Notes under the pieces: model-generated | The model's input: the letters and a program-made list of their open reading frames with translations, nothing else | Told to the model about the DNA's origin: nothing | The model's database searches: none | Part shown: positions 26,526 through 35,289 of the stretch, in pieces | How positions within the stretch are numbered: the first letter of the stretch is position 1 | Layout: every line of letters begins with the position of its first letter | NCBI GenBank assembly: GCA_944383825.1 | Contig: CALWRA010000002.1 | Span: 97,259-161,258 of the forward strand | Direction of reading: 5' to 3' | Length of the DNA stretch: 64,000 nt | From: an uncultured Acetatifactor sp. | GTDB lineage: Bacteria; Bacillota; Clostridia; Lachnospirales; Lachnospiraceae | Program-made: the position numbers and the translations under genes

Positions 26526-28409
26526 ATACAGCTCTTCCAGTTGGATATTTATTTTTTCCTGCTCTTTGGCAAGCTCCATAAGTTTTGCCGCCTGAGTTCC
26601 AATGGAAGGATCGGACATCTGAGCCTGAAGCTCCTCCAGCTGTTTTTCTAATGAAGAAATCTGGTTTTCACACTTTTTCAGATCGTTTTCCTTTTTGCGA
26701 ATTCTTGCCTGCTCTTCCTTTTTGGCTTTCCAGTCCAGCTTCGCTTCGGAAACCTTGGGGGCATCGGAGGGAGCCGGGCTGTCGGGGAAGAGGGCTGCCA
26801 TGACGGTTTCCTTTTTTTCCAGGTAATAGTCATAGTTTCCGATGTAGTTGATAAGCCTGCCGCCTGTCAGATCCAATATACGGTGGGCGGTTTTATTAAT
26901 AAAATACCTGTCATGGGACACATACAGCACTGTTCCCTCATAGCTGTTTAAGGCGTCCTCCAGAATCTCTTTCGACATAATATCCAGATGGTTAGTAGGT
27001 TCATCCAGAATCAGAAAGTTCGCATTTGAGAGCATAAGCTTGGCCAGTGAGACACGTCCCCGTTCTCCTCCGCTCAGATCCTGTATCCGTTTGAACACAT
27101 CGTCTCCGGTAAATAGAAAGGCAGCTAATATATTTCGGATTTCCGTGTTTGCAAGATCGGGGTATTCGTCAGATATTTCTTCGAAAAGAGTTTTTTCGCT
27201 GTGTAATACATGGTGTTCCTGGTCATAGTAGCCGATTTCAACATTTGTTCCCAGACGGAAGGAGCCGTTGTCAGGGGAAAGGAGGCCGTTTAGAATTTTG
27301 AGCAAGGTGGTTTTGCCGGTACCATTGTCTCCGATGATGGCTGCGTGCTCGCCCCTTTTCAGCTGGAAACTGACTTCTTCAAACAGAGTATGCCCATTGA
27401 AGGCTTTGCTGAGATTCTCTGTTATAAGAACATCCTTTCCACTTGGCCTGCGGGGAGTCAGAGTTAACTTCATGTCCGCTGCGGTCTGCTCAGGGCGCTC
27501 AAGCCGTTCTATTTTGTTTAGCATTTTTTCGCGGCTTTCCGCACGGCGGATAGACTTTTCCCGATTAAAGGAGCGGAGCTTTTCAATGACTTCCTCCTGA
27601 TGTCTGATTTCCCGCTGTTGGTTTACATAGGCGTTTAAGGCGGCGGCGCGCAGATGTTCCTTTTTTACGGCATAATCGGAATAGCTGCCCGGAAAGGTAA
27701 TTGCCCTGGACTGGTCGATTTCTATTATTTTTGTGGCAATACGGTCCAAAAAGTACCGGTCATGAGAAACGATGAGCACAGCTCCCTTGTAATTGAGCAG
27801 ATAGGTTTCCAGCCAGGATATGGAATTCATATCCAGATGATTGGTAGGCTCGTCCAGAATGATGAGATCCGGCTCCTGCAACAGGAGACGACCTAAAGCA
27901 ACTCGGGTTTTCTGGCCGCCGGAAAGCTGAGATATCGGCTTATGAAACTCCTCTTCACAAAAGCCCAGGCCCTTTAAAACGCCAGTGATTTCACTCTTAT
28001 AGGCATAACCGTTTTTCATCTCAAAGGCATGGGTCAGAGAGGCATATTCGCGCATCAGATTTTCCAGAGAGTTTTCATCTGCGGACTTCATATTTTCTTC
28101 GCAGGCGCGCATACGGCTCTCCAGATGGATAAGCTCCTGCTTAACGGACATAAGCTCCTCATATATGGTAAGAGGAGCGTCTGTATCATTGTTTTGAGCG
28201 AGATATCCCAGAGTTTTGTTCTTTGACAGCACTGCCATTCCCTGATCCGGTTCAAGCTGCCCGGAAATAATGCGCAGAAGAGTGGTTTTGCCCGCTCCGT
28301 TGATGCCGACGATGGCAGCCTTTTCGTTATCTTCTATATGGAAGCTGACATTGTCCAGAATTTGAATGTCTCCAAAAGCTTTTGAAATGTTTTGACAGGA
28401 GAGTATCAT
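26499..28409 (-). CDS. ABC-F family ATPase (ribosome-associated)
   Basis: A soluble protein of 636 residues with two ABC cassettes and no membrane domain, the hallmark of ABC-F translation factors. First cassette: GINGAGKTT, LSGGQKTRVALGRLLL, LIILDEPTNHLD. Second: GDNGTGKTT, LSGGERGRVSLAKLML, FLILDEPTNHLD. The linker between them (about 240-320) is a charged P-site-tRNA-interaction type helix pair (QQREIRHQEEVIEKLRSFNREKSIRRAESR). The C-terminus (about 555-636) is a coiled coil. The ATG at 28409 follows GGAGGAAACCTT. It is divergent from rex. It is likely a housekeeping ABC-F; nothing in the sequence shows that it confers antibiotic resistance. Confidence 0.92.
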   Translation of the reverse strand: MILSCQNISKAFGDIQILDNVSFHIEDNEKAAIVGINGAGKTTLLRIISGQLEPDQGMAVLSKNKTLGYLAQNNDTDAPLTIYEELMSVKQELIHLESRMRACEENMKSADENSLENLMREYASLTHAFEMKNGYAYKSEITGVLKGLGFCEEEFHKPISQLSGGQKTRVALGRLLLQEPDLIILDEPTNHLDMNSISWLETYLLNYKGAVLIVSHDRYFLDRIATKIIEIDQSRAITFPGSYSDYAVKKEHLRAAALNAYVNQQREIRHQEEVIEKLRSFNREKSIRRAESREKMLNKIERLERPEQTAADMKLTLTPRRPSGKDVLITENLSKAFNGHTLFEEVSFQLKRGEHAAIIGDNGTGKTTLLKILNGLLSPDNGSFRLGTNVEIGYYDQEHHVLHSEKTLFEEISDEYPDLANTEIRNILAAFLFTGDDVFKRIQDLSGGERGRVSLAKLMLSNANFLILDEPTNHLDIMSKEILEDALNSYEGTVLYVSHDRYFINKTAHRILDLTGGRLINYIGNYDYYLEKKETVMAALFPDSPAPSDAPKVSEAKLDWKAKKEEQARIRKKENDLKKCENQISSLEKQLEELQAQMSDPSIGTQAAKLMELAKEQEKINIQLEELYEKWEALAD

Positions 28410-28493
28410 AAGGTTTCCTCCGAAAAAAATTGCAGGCCCTGATTTCGCCGTGCAAATCATATTTTACCCTGCGTAATTTATCCTGTCAATTCA

Positions 28494-28511
28494 TTGACAA
28501 GTTTTTAACAT
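28494..28511. promoter_or_regulatory. Putative Rex operator at the rex promoter
   Basis: TTGACAAGTTTTTAACAT matches the clostridial Rex pattern TTGTTAAN4TTAACAA at 11 of 14 defined positions. It begins exactly at the -35 hexamer. Autoregulation by the downstream Rex protein is the simple reading. Confidence 0.6.
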
Positions 28512-28522
28512 TCGACTATAAT
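28494..28522 (+). promoter_or_regulatory. Consensus promoter of rex
   Basis: TTGACA (28494-28499), 17-base spacer, TATAAT (28517-28522), a perfect sigma-A consensus. A Rex-like operator covers the -35 and spacer. Confidence 0.88.
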
Positions 28523-28555
28523 ATGATATATATCATCAATTTGGAGGTAGTATCT

Positions 28556-29203
28556 TTGGAAGAAAAAGAAATTTCTCAGGCTGTTATCGGCCGTTTACCA
28601 AGATATTTCCGCTATTTAGGAGAATTGAAGGATGAAGGTGTGGAGAGAATCTCTTCCCAGGAATTGAGCGAACTGATGAAGGTCACTGCATCGCAGATCC
28701 GTCAGGACTTCAATAATTTCGGAGGCTTCGGACAACAGGGCTATGGATATAATGTGGAACATTTATACAAAGAAATCGGAAGAATTCTGGGCCTTGACGT
28801 TATCCACAACTTTATTATTATCGGAGCGGGCAATCTGGGGCAGGCTTTGGGCAATTATCTGAATTTTGAACGGCGGGGCTTTATTTTCAGAGGAATGTTT
28901 GACATTAATCCCCAGCTTGTGGGCAGGGATGTGAGGGGAGTGAAGGTGATGCCCATGGAGGAGATGGAACGCTTTGTGCGGGAGAATGATATTGATATTG
29001 CAGTTTTGACCATACCTAAAACCAGCGCGGTGGAGGTGGCCGAGCGGCTGGCGGCTAACGGTATACGGGCTATATGGAACTTTGCTCACGTGGATCTGAA
29101 TGTGCCGGAGGGGATTCAGGTGGAAAGCGTACATCTTTCCGACAGCCTGATGAAGCTTTCCTATAACATCAGCAGATACAAAAAAGAGAAAGAAAATTCA
29201 TAG
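28556..29203 (+). CDS. rex: Redox-sensing transcriptional repressor Rex
   Basis: A repressor that senses the NADH/NAD ratio and controls fermentation and electron-transfer genes; 215 residues. The N-terminal winged helix reads AVIGRLPRYFRYLGELKDEGVERISSQELSELMKVTASQIRQDFNNFGGFGQQGYGY, and the Rossmann domain IIGAGNLGQALGNY. The domain-swapped C-terminal helix ends in YNISRYKKEK. The start is a TTG at 28556 behind TTGGAGGTAG. Upstream in-frame codons would need translation through the promoter, so they are not coding. Two operator-like sites are in the window (28494 and 53083). Confidence 0.96.
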   Translation: MEEKEISQAVIGRLPRYFRYLGELKDEGVERISSQELSELMKVTASQIRQDFNNFGGFGQQGYGYNVEHLYKEIGRILGLDVIHNFIIIGAGNLGQALGNYLNFERRGFIFRGMFDINPQLVGRDVRGVKVMPMEEMERFVRENDIDIAVLTIPKTSAVEVAERLAANGIRAIWNFAHVDLNVPEGIQVESVHLSDSLMKLSYNISRYKKEKENS

Positions 29204-29215
29204 CGGGAGGCAGCT

Positions 29216-29836
29216 ATGGGGAGTGAATATAAAAAGGAAGTCTTTTTGAACGCTTTGAAGGGAAAGAAAATTCCCATACTGACATTGGATAATAAGTGGT
29301 ACCGTTTGTTGGATGAGAAGGGACAGACAAAGGCGGGACAGCTGATAGAGGAGCTCAATGAGCTTTTGAGAAGACAGGGAAAACTGAATACGGGACTGAA
29401 GGATATTAAGAGGCTGAAAAAAAAGATGATGGGTGAGATTGTTCCTCTGGTAAGTGAGGTGGAGCAAAAGGGCGGCGCTGATTTGGAGAAAAAGATTGAA
29501 GCGTACAAAAGGCTGATCGGGGAGTGTAATGAAAAGATTATGGACTATGAGGATGAGCTGCTGGAACTTCCCAAAGAAATCGACCGGGTCAATTTTCAGC
29601 TTATGCTGCTTACCATGGAATATTGCTATGACGCCATGCGTCAGAACAGCAGAGATATTAGGGAAATCTCCGATTGGGTAACTCAAGCAAGAATTGATCT
29701 GAAAAAAAAATTAATTCGTAAGCAGGAAATGGAGGAGCGCAATCAGGAAATTTATTCCTATATGCACGATGTGTTCGGTGCAGATGTGGTAGATCTGTTT
29801 GATATGAGTATGCTTCCGGAGGATGCTTCGGAATAA
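29216..29836 (+). CDS. Hypothetical coiled-coil protein
   Basis: A 206-residue protein with no domain I can name. The N-terminal 45 residues (VFLNALKGKKIPILTLDNKWYRLL) look globular. Most of the rest is charged and helical, with heptad-like segments at about 45-75 (LIEELNELLRRQGKLNTGLKDIKRLKKKMM), 85-115 and 160-190. There is no signal peptide or membrane helix. It starts 12 bases after rex behind GGGAGGCAGCT, so it is co-transcribed with it, and a terminator follows. Because it shares rex's redox-controlled promoter, it would rise and fall with rex. The function is unknown. Confidence 0.75.
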   Translation: MGSEYKKEVFLNALKGKKIPILTLDNKWYRLLDEKGQTKAGQLIEELNELLRRQGKLNTGLKDIKRLKKKMMGEIVPLVSEVEQKGGADLEKKIEAYKRLIGECNEKIMDYEDELLELPKEIDRVNFQLMLLTMEYCYDAMRQNSRDIREISDWVTQARIDLKKKLIRKQEMEERNQEIYSYMHDVFGADVVDLFDMSMLPEDASE

Positions 29837-29837
29837 T

Positions 29838-29867
29838 GAAAGGACTGTTGTGGGAACAGTCCTTTTT
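29838..29867 (+). terminator. Terminator after the rex operon
   Basis: AAAGGACTGTT pairs with GAACAGTCCTTT around a GTGG loop, followed by TTTTTC. A good intrinsic terminator. Confidence 0.85.
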
Positions 29868-29886
29868 CATCCTTTCATCGTTGGTG

Positions 29887-29911
29887 ATGACTGTGCAGGC
29901 AGTCATGCTTT
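29887..29911 (+). terminator. Second small hairpin before nnr
   Basis: ATGACTG and CAGTCAT form a 7-bp stem with a 6-base loop, followed by GCTTTTT. It may back up the preceding terminator or attenuate transcription into the next gene. Confidence 0.45.
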
Positions 29912-29955
29912 TTAGATGATCAGTCAGGTCCGATAAGATGGGCGGGAAGGCGTAT

Positions 29956-31476
29956 ATGAAATATTTGGTGACGGCCGGGGAAATGAAACGGTATGATGCA
30001 AATACAATAGAAAAAATCGGAATTCCGGAAATGGTGCTTATGGAGAGGGCTGCGCTTGCAGCCTTTGAGGAAATAAAAAGACGTATGACGGACAGTCCCG
30101 GTGAAAATAAAATATTGATTTTGGCAGGAACAGGCAATAATGGAGGAGATGGTCTGGCCCTGGCAAGGCTGTTTGCAGAGTATGGCTGTAAAGTGGACGT
30201 GTGGTGCGTAGGGGACACAGAAAGAGCTTCTCTCCAATGGAAGAGGCAGTTTTCCATTCTGAAAAATTATCCGGTGGAAACAGGCAGTAAACCTTTAAAA
30301 GAAGAATATAATATTCTGGTAGATGCTTTGTTTGGCGTAGGTCTCTCCAGAAACGTGACGGGAGAGCAGGCCGTGGCCATCGAGGGCTTCAACGGTATGG
30401 AGGGCTTCAAAGTTGCTCTCGATATCCCAAGCGGCATTGACTCGGATACGGGAAAGGTGCTGGGGACAGCGGTCAGGTCACATTTGACGGTGACTTTTGG
30501 ATTCCACAAGAGAGGTTTGGTAATGTATCCCGGCTGCCTTTACTGCGGGGAAGTGAGGGTATACCCAATTGGAATTGGAGAAACCAGCTTTTTTGGGGAG
30601 AAACCCGGGATGTTTTTTTATGATGAAAAGCCCGGTGAAGTTTTGCCCTTCCGGGAACCGTCGGGGAATAAGGGAACTTTTGGCAAAGTTCTCCTGGCGG
30701 CGGGAAGCCTGAATATGGCCGGAGCGGCAGTGCTTGCCGCAAAGGCCGCATACAGGGCCGGTGCAGGTATGGTAAAGGTAATTACGCCGGAGGAGAACAG
30801 GGTCATTCTGCAGCAGCAGGTGCCGGAAGCTCTTCTGGGAAAACCGGAGGAGCTTGCCCAGAGCATGGCGTGGGCGGATGTGATTGCAGCAGGCCCGGGG
30901 CTGTCAACCACTTCCCTGGCCCGGGAAATACTGTGTCAGGCTATAAGGGAAAGTACACTGCCGTTGGTGCTGGATGCGGACGCGCTGAATCTGCTGTCTA
31001 TGGAGGAAGATTTGCTGAGTGTGCTCTCCGGGCAGGGAGAGCAGGGGAGAAAGATTATTCTTACACCCCATGTGGGAGAGCTTTCGAGGATTACGGGACG
31101 AACGGTGTCGGAGCTGAAAGAGGATCTGCCTGCAGCCGGCAGGACTCTGGCCCGCAGGCTTCATGCGGTGGTAGCCGCCAAAGATGCCCGCACCTTTATA
31201 TGTGGGAGCAGAGGACCGGTATGTGTGAACAGAACAGGCAACAGCGGAATGGCCACGGCAGGGAGCGGAGATGTGCTGACGGGAATCATCGCGGGACTTC
31301 TGGCACAGAATATGGACGCCTTTGAAGCTGCAGCAGCCGGTGTTTACCTTCACGGTCTTGCGGGAGATGAGGCGGCGGTAGAAAAGGGAGAATACAGTCT
31401 GACTGCGGGGGATATTATTGAACATATGGCATTTGGACGAAATACGGAAGGAAAAAACGGGGATGGATGGATTTGA
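29956..31476 (+). CDS. nnr: Bifunctional NAD(P)H-hydrate epimerase/dehydratase
   Basis: Repairs damaged NADH and NADPH hydrates; about 506 residues. The N-terminal YjeF_N epimerase domain (about 1-210) has LILAGTGNNGGDGLALARLF and LVDALFGVGLSR. The C-terminal ADP-dependent dehydratase domain of ribokinase fold (about 225-500) has GTFGKVLLAAGSLNMAGAA, ILTPHVGELSRITG and the anion-hole motif NSGMATAGSGDVLTGII. The ATG at 29956 follows GGGAAGGCG; an ATG 18 bases upstream is in frame but has a poorer site. The 3' end overlaps alr by 14 bases. A holo-ACP synthase gene, a frequent neighbour, is not visible. Confidence 0.95.
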   Translation: MKYLVTAGEMKRYDANTIEKIGIPEMVLMERAALAAFEEIKRRMTDSPGENKILILAGTGNNGGDGLALARLFAEYGCKVDVWCVGDTERASLQWKRQFSILKNYPVETGSKPLKEEYNILVDALFGVGLSRNVTGEQAVAIEGFNGMEGFKVALDIPSGIDSDTGKVLGTAVRSHLTVTFGFHKRGLVMYPGCLYCGEVRVYPIGIGETSFFGEKPGMFFYDEKPGEVLPFREPSGNKGTFGKVLLAAGSLNMAGAAVLAAKAAYRAGAGMVKVITPEENRVILQQQVPEALLGKPEELAQSMAWADVIAAGPGLSTTSLAREILCQAIRESTLPLVLDADALNLLSMEEDLLSVLSGQGEQGRKIILTPHVGELSRITGRTVSELKEDLPAAGRTLARRLHAVVAAKDARTFICGSRGPVCVNRTGNSGMATAGSGDVLTGIIAGLLAQNMDAFEAAAAGVYLHGLAGDEAAVEKGEYSLTAGDIIEHMAFGRNTEGKNGDGWI

Positions 31477-32662
31477 TGGAAAAACAGAAGGCTGCCAAAG
31501 AGGGTATGCTGAGGTAAACCTGGATAATATTGTGGAAAATATGCAGCTCATGAAGAGAAACCTCAGGGAGCAGACGCAAATGATGGCTGTGGTGAAGGCA
31601 GATGGATACGGACATGGAAGCGTTCCCGTTGCCAGGTGCCTGGAGCGCCTTGATTTTGTGTACGGCTTTGGAGTGGCAACGGCTGAGGAAGCCCATATTT
31701 TGAGGCTTTCCGGGATAAGGAAGCCAATTTTGATCCTGGGGTATGCCTTTCCTTATTCCTATGAAATGCTCGCCCGTGAAGAAATCCGTCCCGCAGTATT
31801 TCGGGAGGATTCTGTAGAAGAGCTGGAGAGGGCGGCTACGGCAGTCGGCAAGAGGATTAAAGTGCATGTTAAGGTAGACACGGGTATGGGCAGGATCGGC
31901 GTTACGCCCGACGAAGAGGGGATTGGCTTTATTCAAAGGCTGATAGATAAGGAGCATGTTGAATTAGAGGGAATTTTCACCCATTTTGCTAAGGCGGATG
32001 AACGGGATAAAACCAGCGCCCATAGGCAGCTTGCGATTTTTGAGGATTTTTTGAAGGAGCTCAGCCGCCTGGGAATCGCCATACGGGTAAAGCACTGCTC
32101 AAACAGCGCAGGAATTTTAGATATGCCCGAGGCAAACATGGATGTGGTGAGGGCGGGAATCGCCATTTACGGCCTTTATCCCTCAAAAGAGGTGAATCAG
32201 GATGCCGTATGTCTTAAGCCGGCTTTGTCTCTGTACAGCCGGATTGTATATATCAAGACCATACATCCGGGGCAAAGCGTCAGCTATGGATCTGATTTTA
32301 CGGCAAAAGAAGATACCAGGGTAGCTACCGTTCCATTAGGATATGGGGATGGCTATCCCCGTTCTCTGTCCGGCAGAGGATATGTGCTGATCCGAGGAAA
32401 AAAGGCACCTATTTTGGGGAGAATCTGTATGGATCAGTTTATGGTGGACGTCTCTCAGATACCCGAGGCGGCCGAGGGGGATCGGGTAACCTTGATCGGC
32501 GGCGATGGGGCACGGCGAATCAGTACGGAAGAGCTGGGAGAGCTGTCTGGACGGTTTCATTATGAATTGGTCTGTGATCTGGGAAAAAGAGTTCCCCGGG
32601 TATATGTCCAGAATGGCGGCTTGGCCGGCATTCTGGGAATCATTCCGGAGTACGCAAAGTAA
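31463..32662 (+). CDS. alr: Alanine racemase
   Basis: PLP-dependent interconversion of L- and D-alanine for peptidoglycan; about 399 residues. The PLP lysine is in MAVVKADGYGHGS. The barrel continues with VKVDTGMGRIG and IFTHFAKAD, the catalytic tyrosine of the second domain is in SVSYGSDFTAKEDTRVATVPLGYGDGYPR, and GRICMDQFMVD is present. The ATG at 31463 is preferred (GGAAGG about 11 bases upstream). It overlaps the end of nnr, as is common in Firmicutes. A MazF-type gene follows, matching the alr-ndoA order of Bacillus but without an antitoxin gene between them. Confidence 0.95.
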   Translation: MDGFDGKTEGCQRGYAEVNLDNIVENMQLMKRNLREQTQMMAVVKADGYGHGSVPVARCLERLDFVYGFGVATAEEAHILRLSGIRKPILILGYAFPYSYEMLAREEIRPAVFREDSVEELERAATAVGKRIKVHVKVDTGMGRIGVTPDEEGIGFIQRLIDKEHVELEGIFTHFAKADERDKTSAHRQLAIFEDFLKELSRLGIAIRVKHCSNSAGILDMPEANMDVVRAGIAIYGLYPSKEVNQDAVCLKPALSLYSRIVYIKTIHPGQSVSYGSDFTAKEDTRVATVPLGYGDGYPRSLSGRGYVLIRGKKAPILGRICMDQFMVDVSQIPEAAEGDRVTLIGGDGARRISTEELGELSGRFHYELVCDLGKRVPRVYVQNGGLAGILGIIPEYAK

Positions 32663-32781
32663 TACGCAAGACGCCTCTTTCTTTTGGAAAATTGAATACC
32701 TCCCGATAAAACGGCAATACTATCCGTACAGGCAAAAGCTGCCAAAAACAGCGGCTGTGTGCAGAGCAGAATGGAGGAACA

Positions 32782-33123
32782 ATGAAAAGAGGAGATGTAT
32801 ATTACGCGGATTTGAGACCGGTGATCGGCTCCGAGCAGGGAGGGATTAGACCTGTGCTGATCATCCAGAATGATGTGGGAAACAGGCACAGTCCTACCGT
32901 GATCTGCGCCGCCATTACCTCTAAGATGAACAAGGCGAAGCTTCCCACCCACATCGAGCTGAATGCGCAGCTTTATGATATGGATAAGGACTCGGTAGTG
33001 CTTTTGGAACAACTTCGGACAATAGATAAAAAAAGGCTGAAGGATAAGGTATGCCATCTGGATGGAGACATTATGAAGAGAGTGAACAGAGCTCTGATGA
33101 TAAGTCTGGAACTGGATACATAA
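32782..33123 (+). CDS. mazF: MazF/PemK-family mRNA interferase
   Basis: A 113-residue endoribonuclease toxin of the MazF family. Conserved elements are [31 protein letters not shown] (catalytic Arg region), [22 protein letters not shown] (with the Thr/Ser cleft residue) and [13 protein letters not shown]. It is full length and looks intact. The 119 bases between alr and this gene are too short for a normal MazE or ribbon-helix-helix antitoxin, and none is seen downstream. The antitoxin is either elsewhere or replaced by another control. The ATG follows ATGGAGGAACA. Confidence 0.92.
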   Translation: MKRGDVYYADLRPVIGSEQGGIRPVLIIQNDVGNRHSPTVICAAITSKMNKAKLPTHIELNAQLYDMDKDSVVLLEQLRTIDKKRLKDKVCHLDGDIMKRVNRALMISLELDT

Positions 33124-33156
33124 AGGACGGCACAATGCGCCCCAGGCCTGCAGTTC

Positions 33157-33185
33157 TTGACGAATGATAGGGAAAATGGTATATT
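33157..33185 (+). promoter_or_regulatory. Promoter of the YebC gene
   Basis: TTGACG (33157-33162), 17-base spacer, TATATT (33180-33185), 49 bases before the start codon. Confidence 0.65.
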
Positions 33186-33233
33186 GATGGAAAATGTCTT
33201 TATTCAGGATAGAAAGAACCGAAGGAGAAAAGC

Positions 33234-33965
33234 ATGTCAGGACATTCAAAATTTGCAAATATTAAACATAAAAAGGAAAAGAACGATGCCGCAAAGGGGA
33301 AGATTTTTACCATCATCGGAAGGGAAATTGCGGTGGCGGTCAAGGAGGGAGGTCCGGATCCCGGCAATAATTTCAAGCTGGCAGCAGTTATCGCTAAGGC
33401 CAAGGCAAATAATATGCCAAATGATACCATCGAGCGCGGTATTAAGAAAGCGGCGGGAGATACAGGAAATGTCAATTATGAATATGTTACTTATGAAGGC
33501 TACGGCCCCGGGGGCATAGCCATTATTGTGGATGCTCTGACGGACAATAAAAATCGTACTGCTGCCAATGTGAGAAGCGCTTTTACGAAGGGGCAGGGCA
33601 ATGTGGGAACTCCGGGCTGTGTGTCCTTTATGTTTGACAAAAGAGGACAGATCATTATTGACAAGGAAGAATGCGGTATGGATGCGGATGATCTGATGAT
33701 GACTGCCTTGGATGCAGGGGCAGAGGACTTTTCAGAGGAAGAGGATAGCTTTGAAATATTGACCGACCCGGACAATTTTGAGGAAGTGAGAAAAGCTCTG
33801 GAGGACGGGGGAGTGCCCATGATCAGCGCAGAGGTGACCATGATTCCTCAGAATTATGTGGAGCTTAAGGACGAGACAGCGGCAAAGGGACTTCAGAAAA
33901 TCCTTGATCTTCTGGAGGATGATGACGATGTGCAGGCGGTTTACCATAATTGGGACGAGGCATAG
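33234..33965 (+). CDS. YebC/PmpR-family regulator
   Basis: A cytoplasmic protein of 243 residues of the YebC/TACO1 family, with members reported as DNA-binding regulators or as translation factors. The conserved start [26 protein letters not shown], the central [33 protein letters not shown] and MIPQNYVEL near the C-terminus are all present. The length is normal. The start ATG follows AAGGAGAAAAGC. It lies 15 bases upstream of metY, whose own ribosome site follows immediately, so the two are probably co-transcribed. The exact molecular role is not resolvable from sequence. Confidence 0.94.
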   Translation: MSGHSKFANIKHKKEKNDAAKGKIFTIIGREIAVAVKEGGPDPGNNFKLAAVIAKAKANNMPNDTIERGIKKAAGDTGNVNYEYVTYEGYGPGGIAIIVDALTDNKNRTAANVRSAFTKGQGNVGTPGCVSFMFDKRGQIIIDKEECGMDADDLMMTALDAGAEDFSEEEDSFEILTDPDNFEEVRKALEDGGVPMISAEVTMIPQNYVELKDETAAKGLQKILDLLEDDDDVQAVYHNWDEA

Positions 33966-33980
33966 AGATAAGGAGAGAAA

Positions 33981-35264
33981 ATGGAGAATCAGTACAGGAA
34001 AGAGACGATCTGCATTCAATCGGGCTGGAAGCCCGTAAACGGGCAGCCCCGTGTGCTCCCGATTATTCAGAGCACTACATATAAGTATGACACCTCCGAG
34101 CAGATGGGGAGACTCTTTGATTTGGAGGAAAACGGTTATTTTTACACAAGACTCCAGAATCCCACAAATGATTTTGTGGCTCAGAAAATCTGCGAGCTGG
34201 AAGGCGGCGCGGCAGCCATGCTTACCAGCTCCGGACAGGCGGCAAATTATTATGCCGTATTCAATATTTGTGAAAGCGGAGACCATGTAGTGTTATCCTC
34301 AACGGTTTACGGGGGAACCTTTAACCTTTTGACGGTGACCATGAAAAAAATGGGCATTTCCTGCACGGTGGTGGATCCTGATGCGCCCAGAGAAGTGATT
34401 GAAAGGGCGTTTCAGGAAAATACCAAATGTGTCTTGGCGGAAACCATCGCCAATCCTGCGCTGGTGGTGCTGGATATTGAAAAATTTGCGGATCTGGCTC
34501 ATTCCCACGGCGTGCCTCTGATCATAGATAACACCTTTGCAACGCCTATTAACTGCAATCCTTTTCAATGGGGAGCCGATATTGTAACACATTCCACTAC
34601 AAAGTATATGGATGGACATGCTATGTGTGTGGGAGGAGCCATAGTGGACTCTGGCAATTTTGACTGGGCGGGCTATCCGGAAAAGTTTCCGGGGCTTACG
34701 ACCCCTGATGAATCATATCATGGCATAATCTATACGGAAAAATTTGGGAAAGCTGCCTATATTACAAAGGCAACTGCCCAGCTGATGCGTGATCTTGGTT
34801 CCAGCCAGGCGCCCCAGAACGCTTTTTTGCTCAATGTGGGCCTTGAGACGCTGCCGCTGCGGATGGAAAGACATTGTGCCAATGCGCAGGCTGTGGCTGA
34901 ATATTTGGAAGCGCATACAAGCGTTGCCTGGGTGAACTATCCCGGACTCAAAAGCAGCAGATATTACGATCTGGCGCAAAAGTATATGTCTAAGGGAACC
35001 TGCGGCGTAATTTCTTTTGGGCTTAAAGGTGGAAGAAGCGCCGCTGAAAAAATGATGGACAGGCTCAAGCTGGCCGCTATTGTGACACATGTGGCGGATG
35101 CAAGGACCTGTGTGCTTCATCCCGCAAGCCATACGCACAGACAGATGACGGATGAACAGCTTGTGGAGGCCGGTGTGGCTCCCGATCTGATTCGGCTTTC
35201 GGTAGGTCTGGAGCATGTGGATGATATTATTGCTGATCTGAATCAGGCGTTAAAGGCAATATAG
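33981..35264 (+). CDS. metY: O-acetylhomoserine aminocarboxypropyltransferase (sulfhydrylase)
   Basis: A PLP enzyme of the Cys/Met metabolism family, 427 residues, the usual length for MetY. It joins sulfide to O-acetyl-homoserine to make homocysteine. Visible features: ETICIQSGWKPVNGQPRVLPIIQSTTYKYD, YTRLQNPTNDFVAQKICELEGGAAAMLTSSGQAA, the PLP aspartate in PLIIDNTFATP, and the Schiff-base lysine in THSTTKYMDGH. The C-terminal ARTCVLHPASHTHRQMTDEQL is typical of MetY rather than cystathionine lyases. The start ATG follows AAGGAGAGAAA. Other methionine genes are not adjacent. Confidence 0.92.
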   Translation: MENQYRKETICIQSGWKPVNGQPRVLPIIQSTTYKYDTSEQMGRLFDLEENGYFYTRLQNPTNDFVAQKICELEGGAAAMLTSSGQAANYYAVFNICESGDHVVLSSTVYGGTFNLLTVTMKKMGISCTVVDPDAPREVIERAFQENTKCVLAETIANPALVVLDIEKFADLAHSHGVPLIIDNTFATPINCNPFQWGADIVTHSTTKYMDGHAMCVGGAIVDSGNFDWAGYPEKFPGLTTPDESYHGIIYTEKFGKAAYITKATAQLMRDLGSSQAPQNAFLLNVGLETLPLRMERHCANAQAVAEYLEAHTSVAWVNYPGLKSSRYYDLAQKYMSKGTCGVISFGLKGGRSAAEKMMDRLKLAAIVTHVADARTCVLHPASHTHRQMTDEQLVEAGVAPDLIRLSVGLEHVDDIIADLNQALKAI

Positions 35265-35289
35265 GTATAAGTGGGCATAAGGAGAGAAT

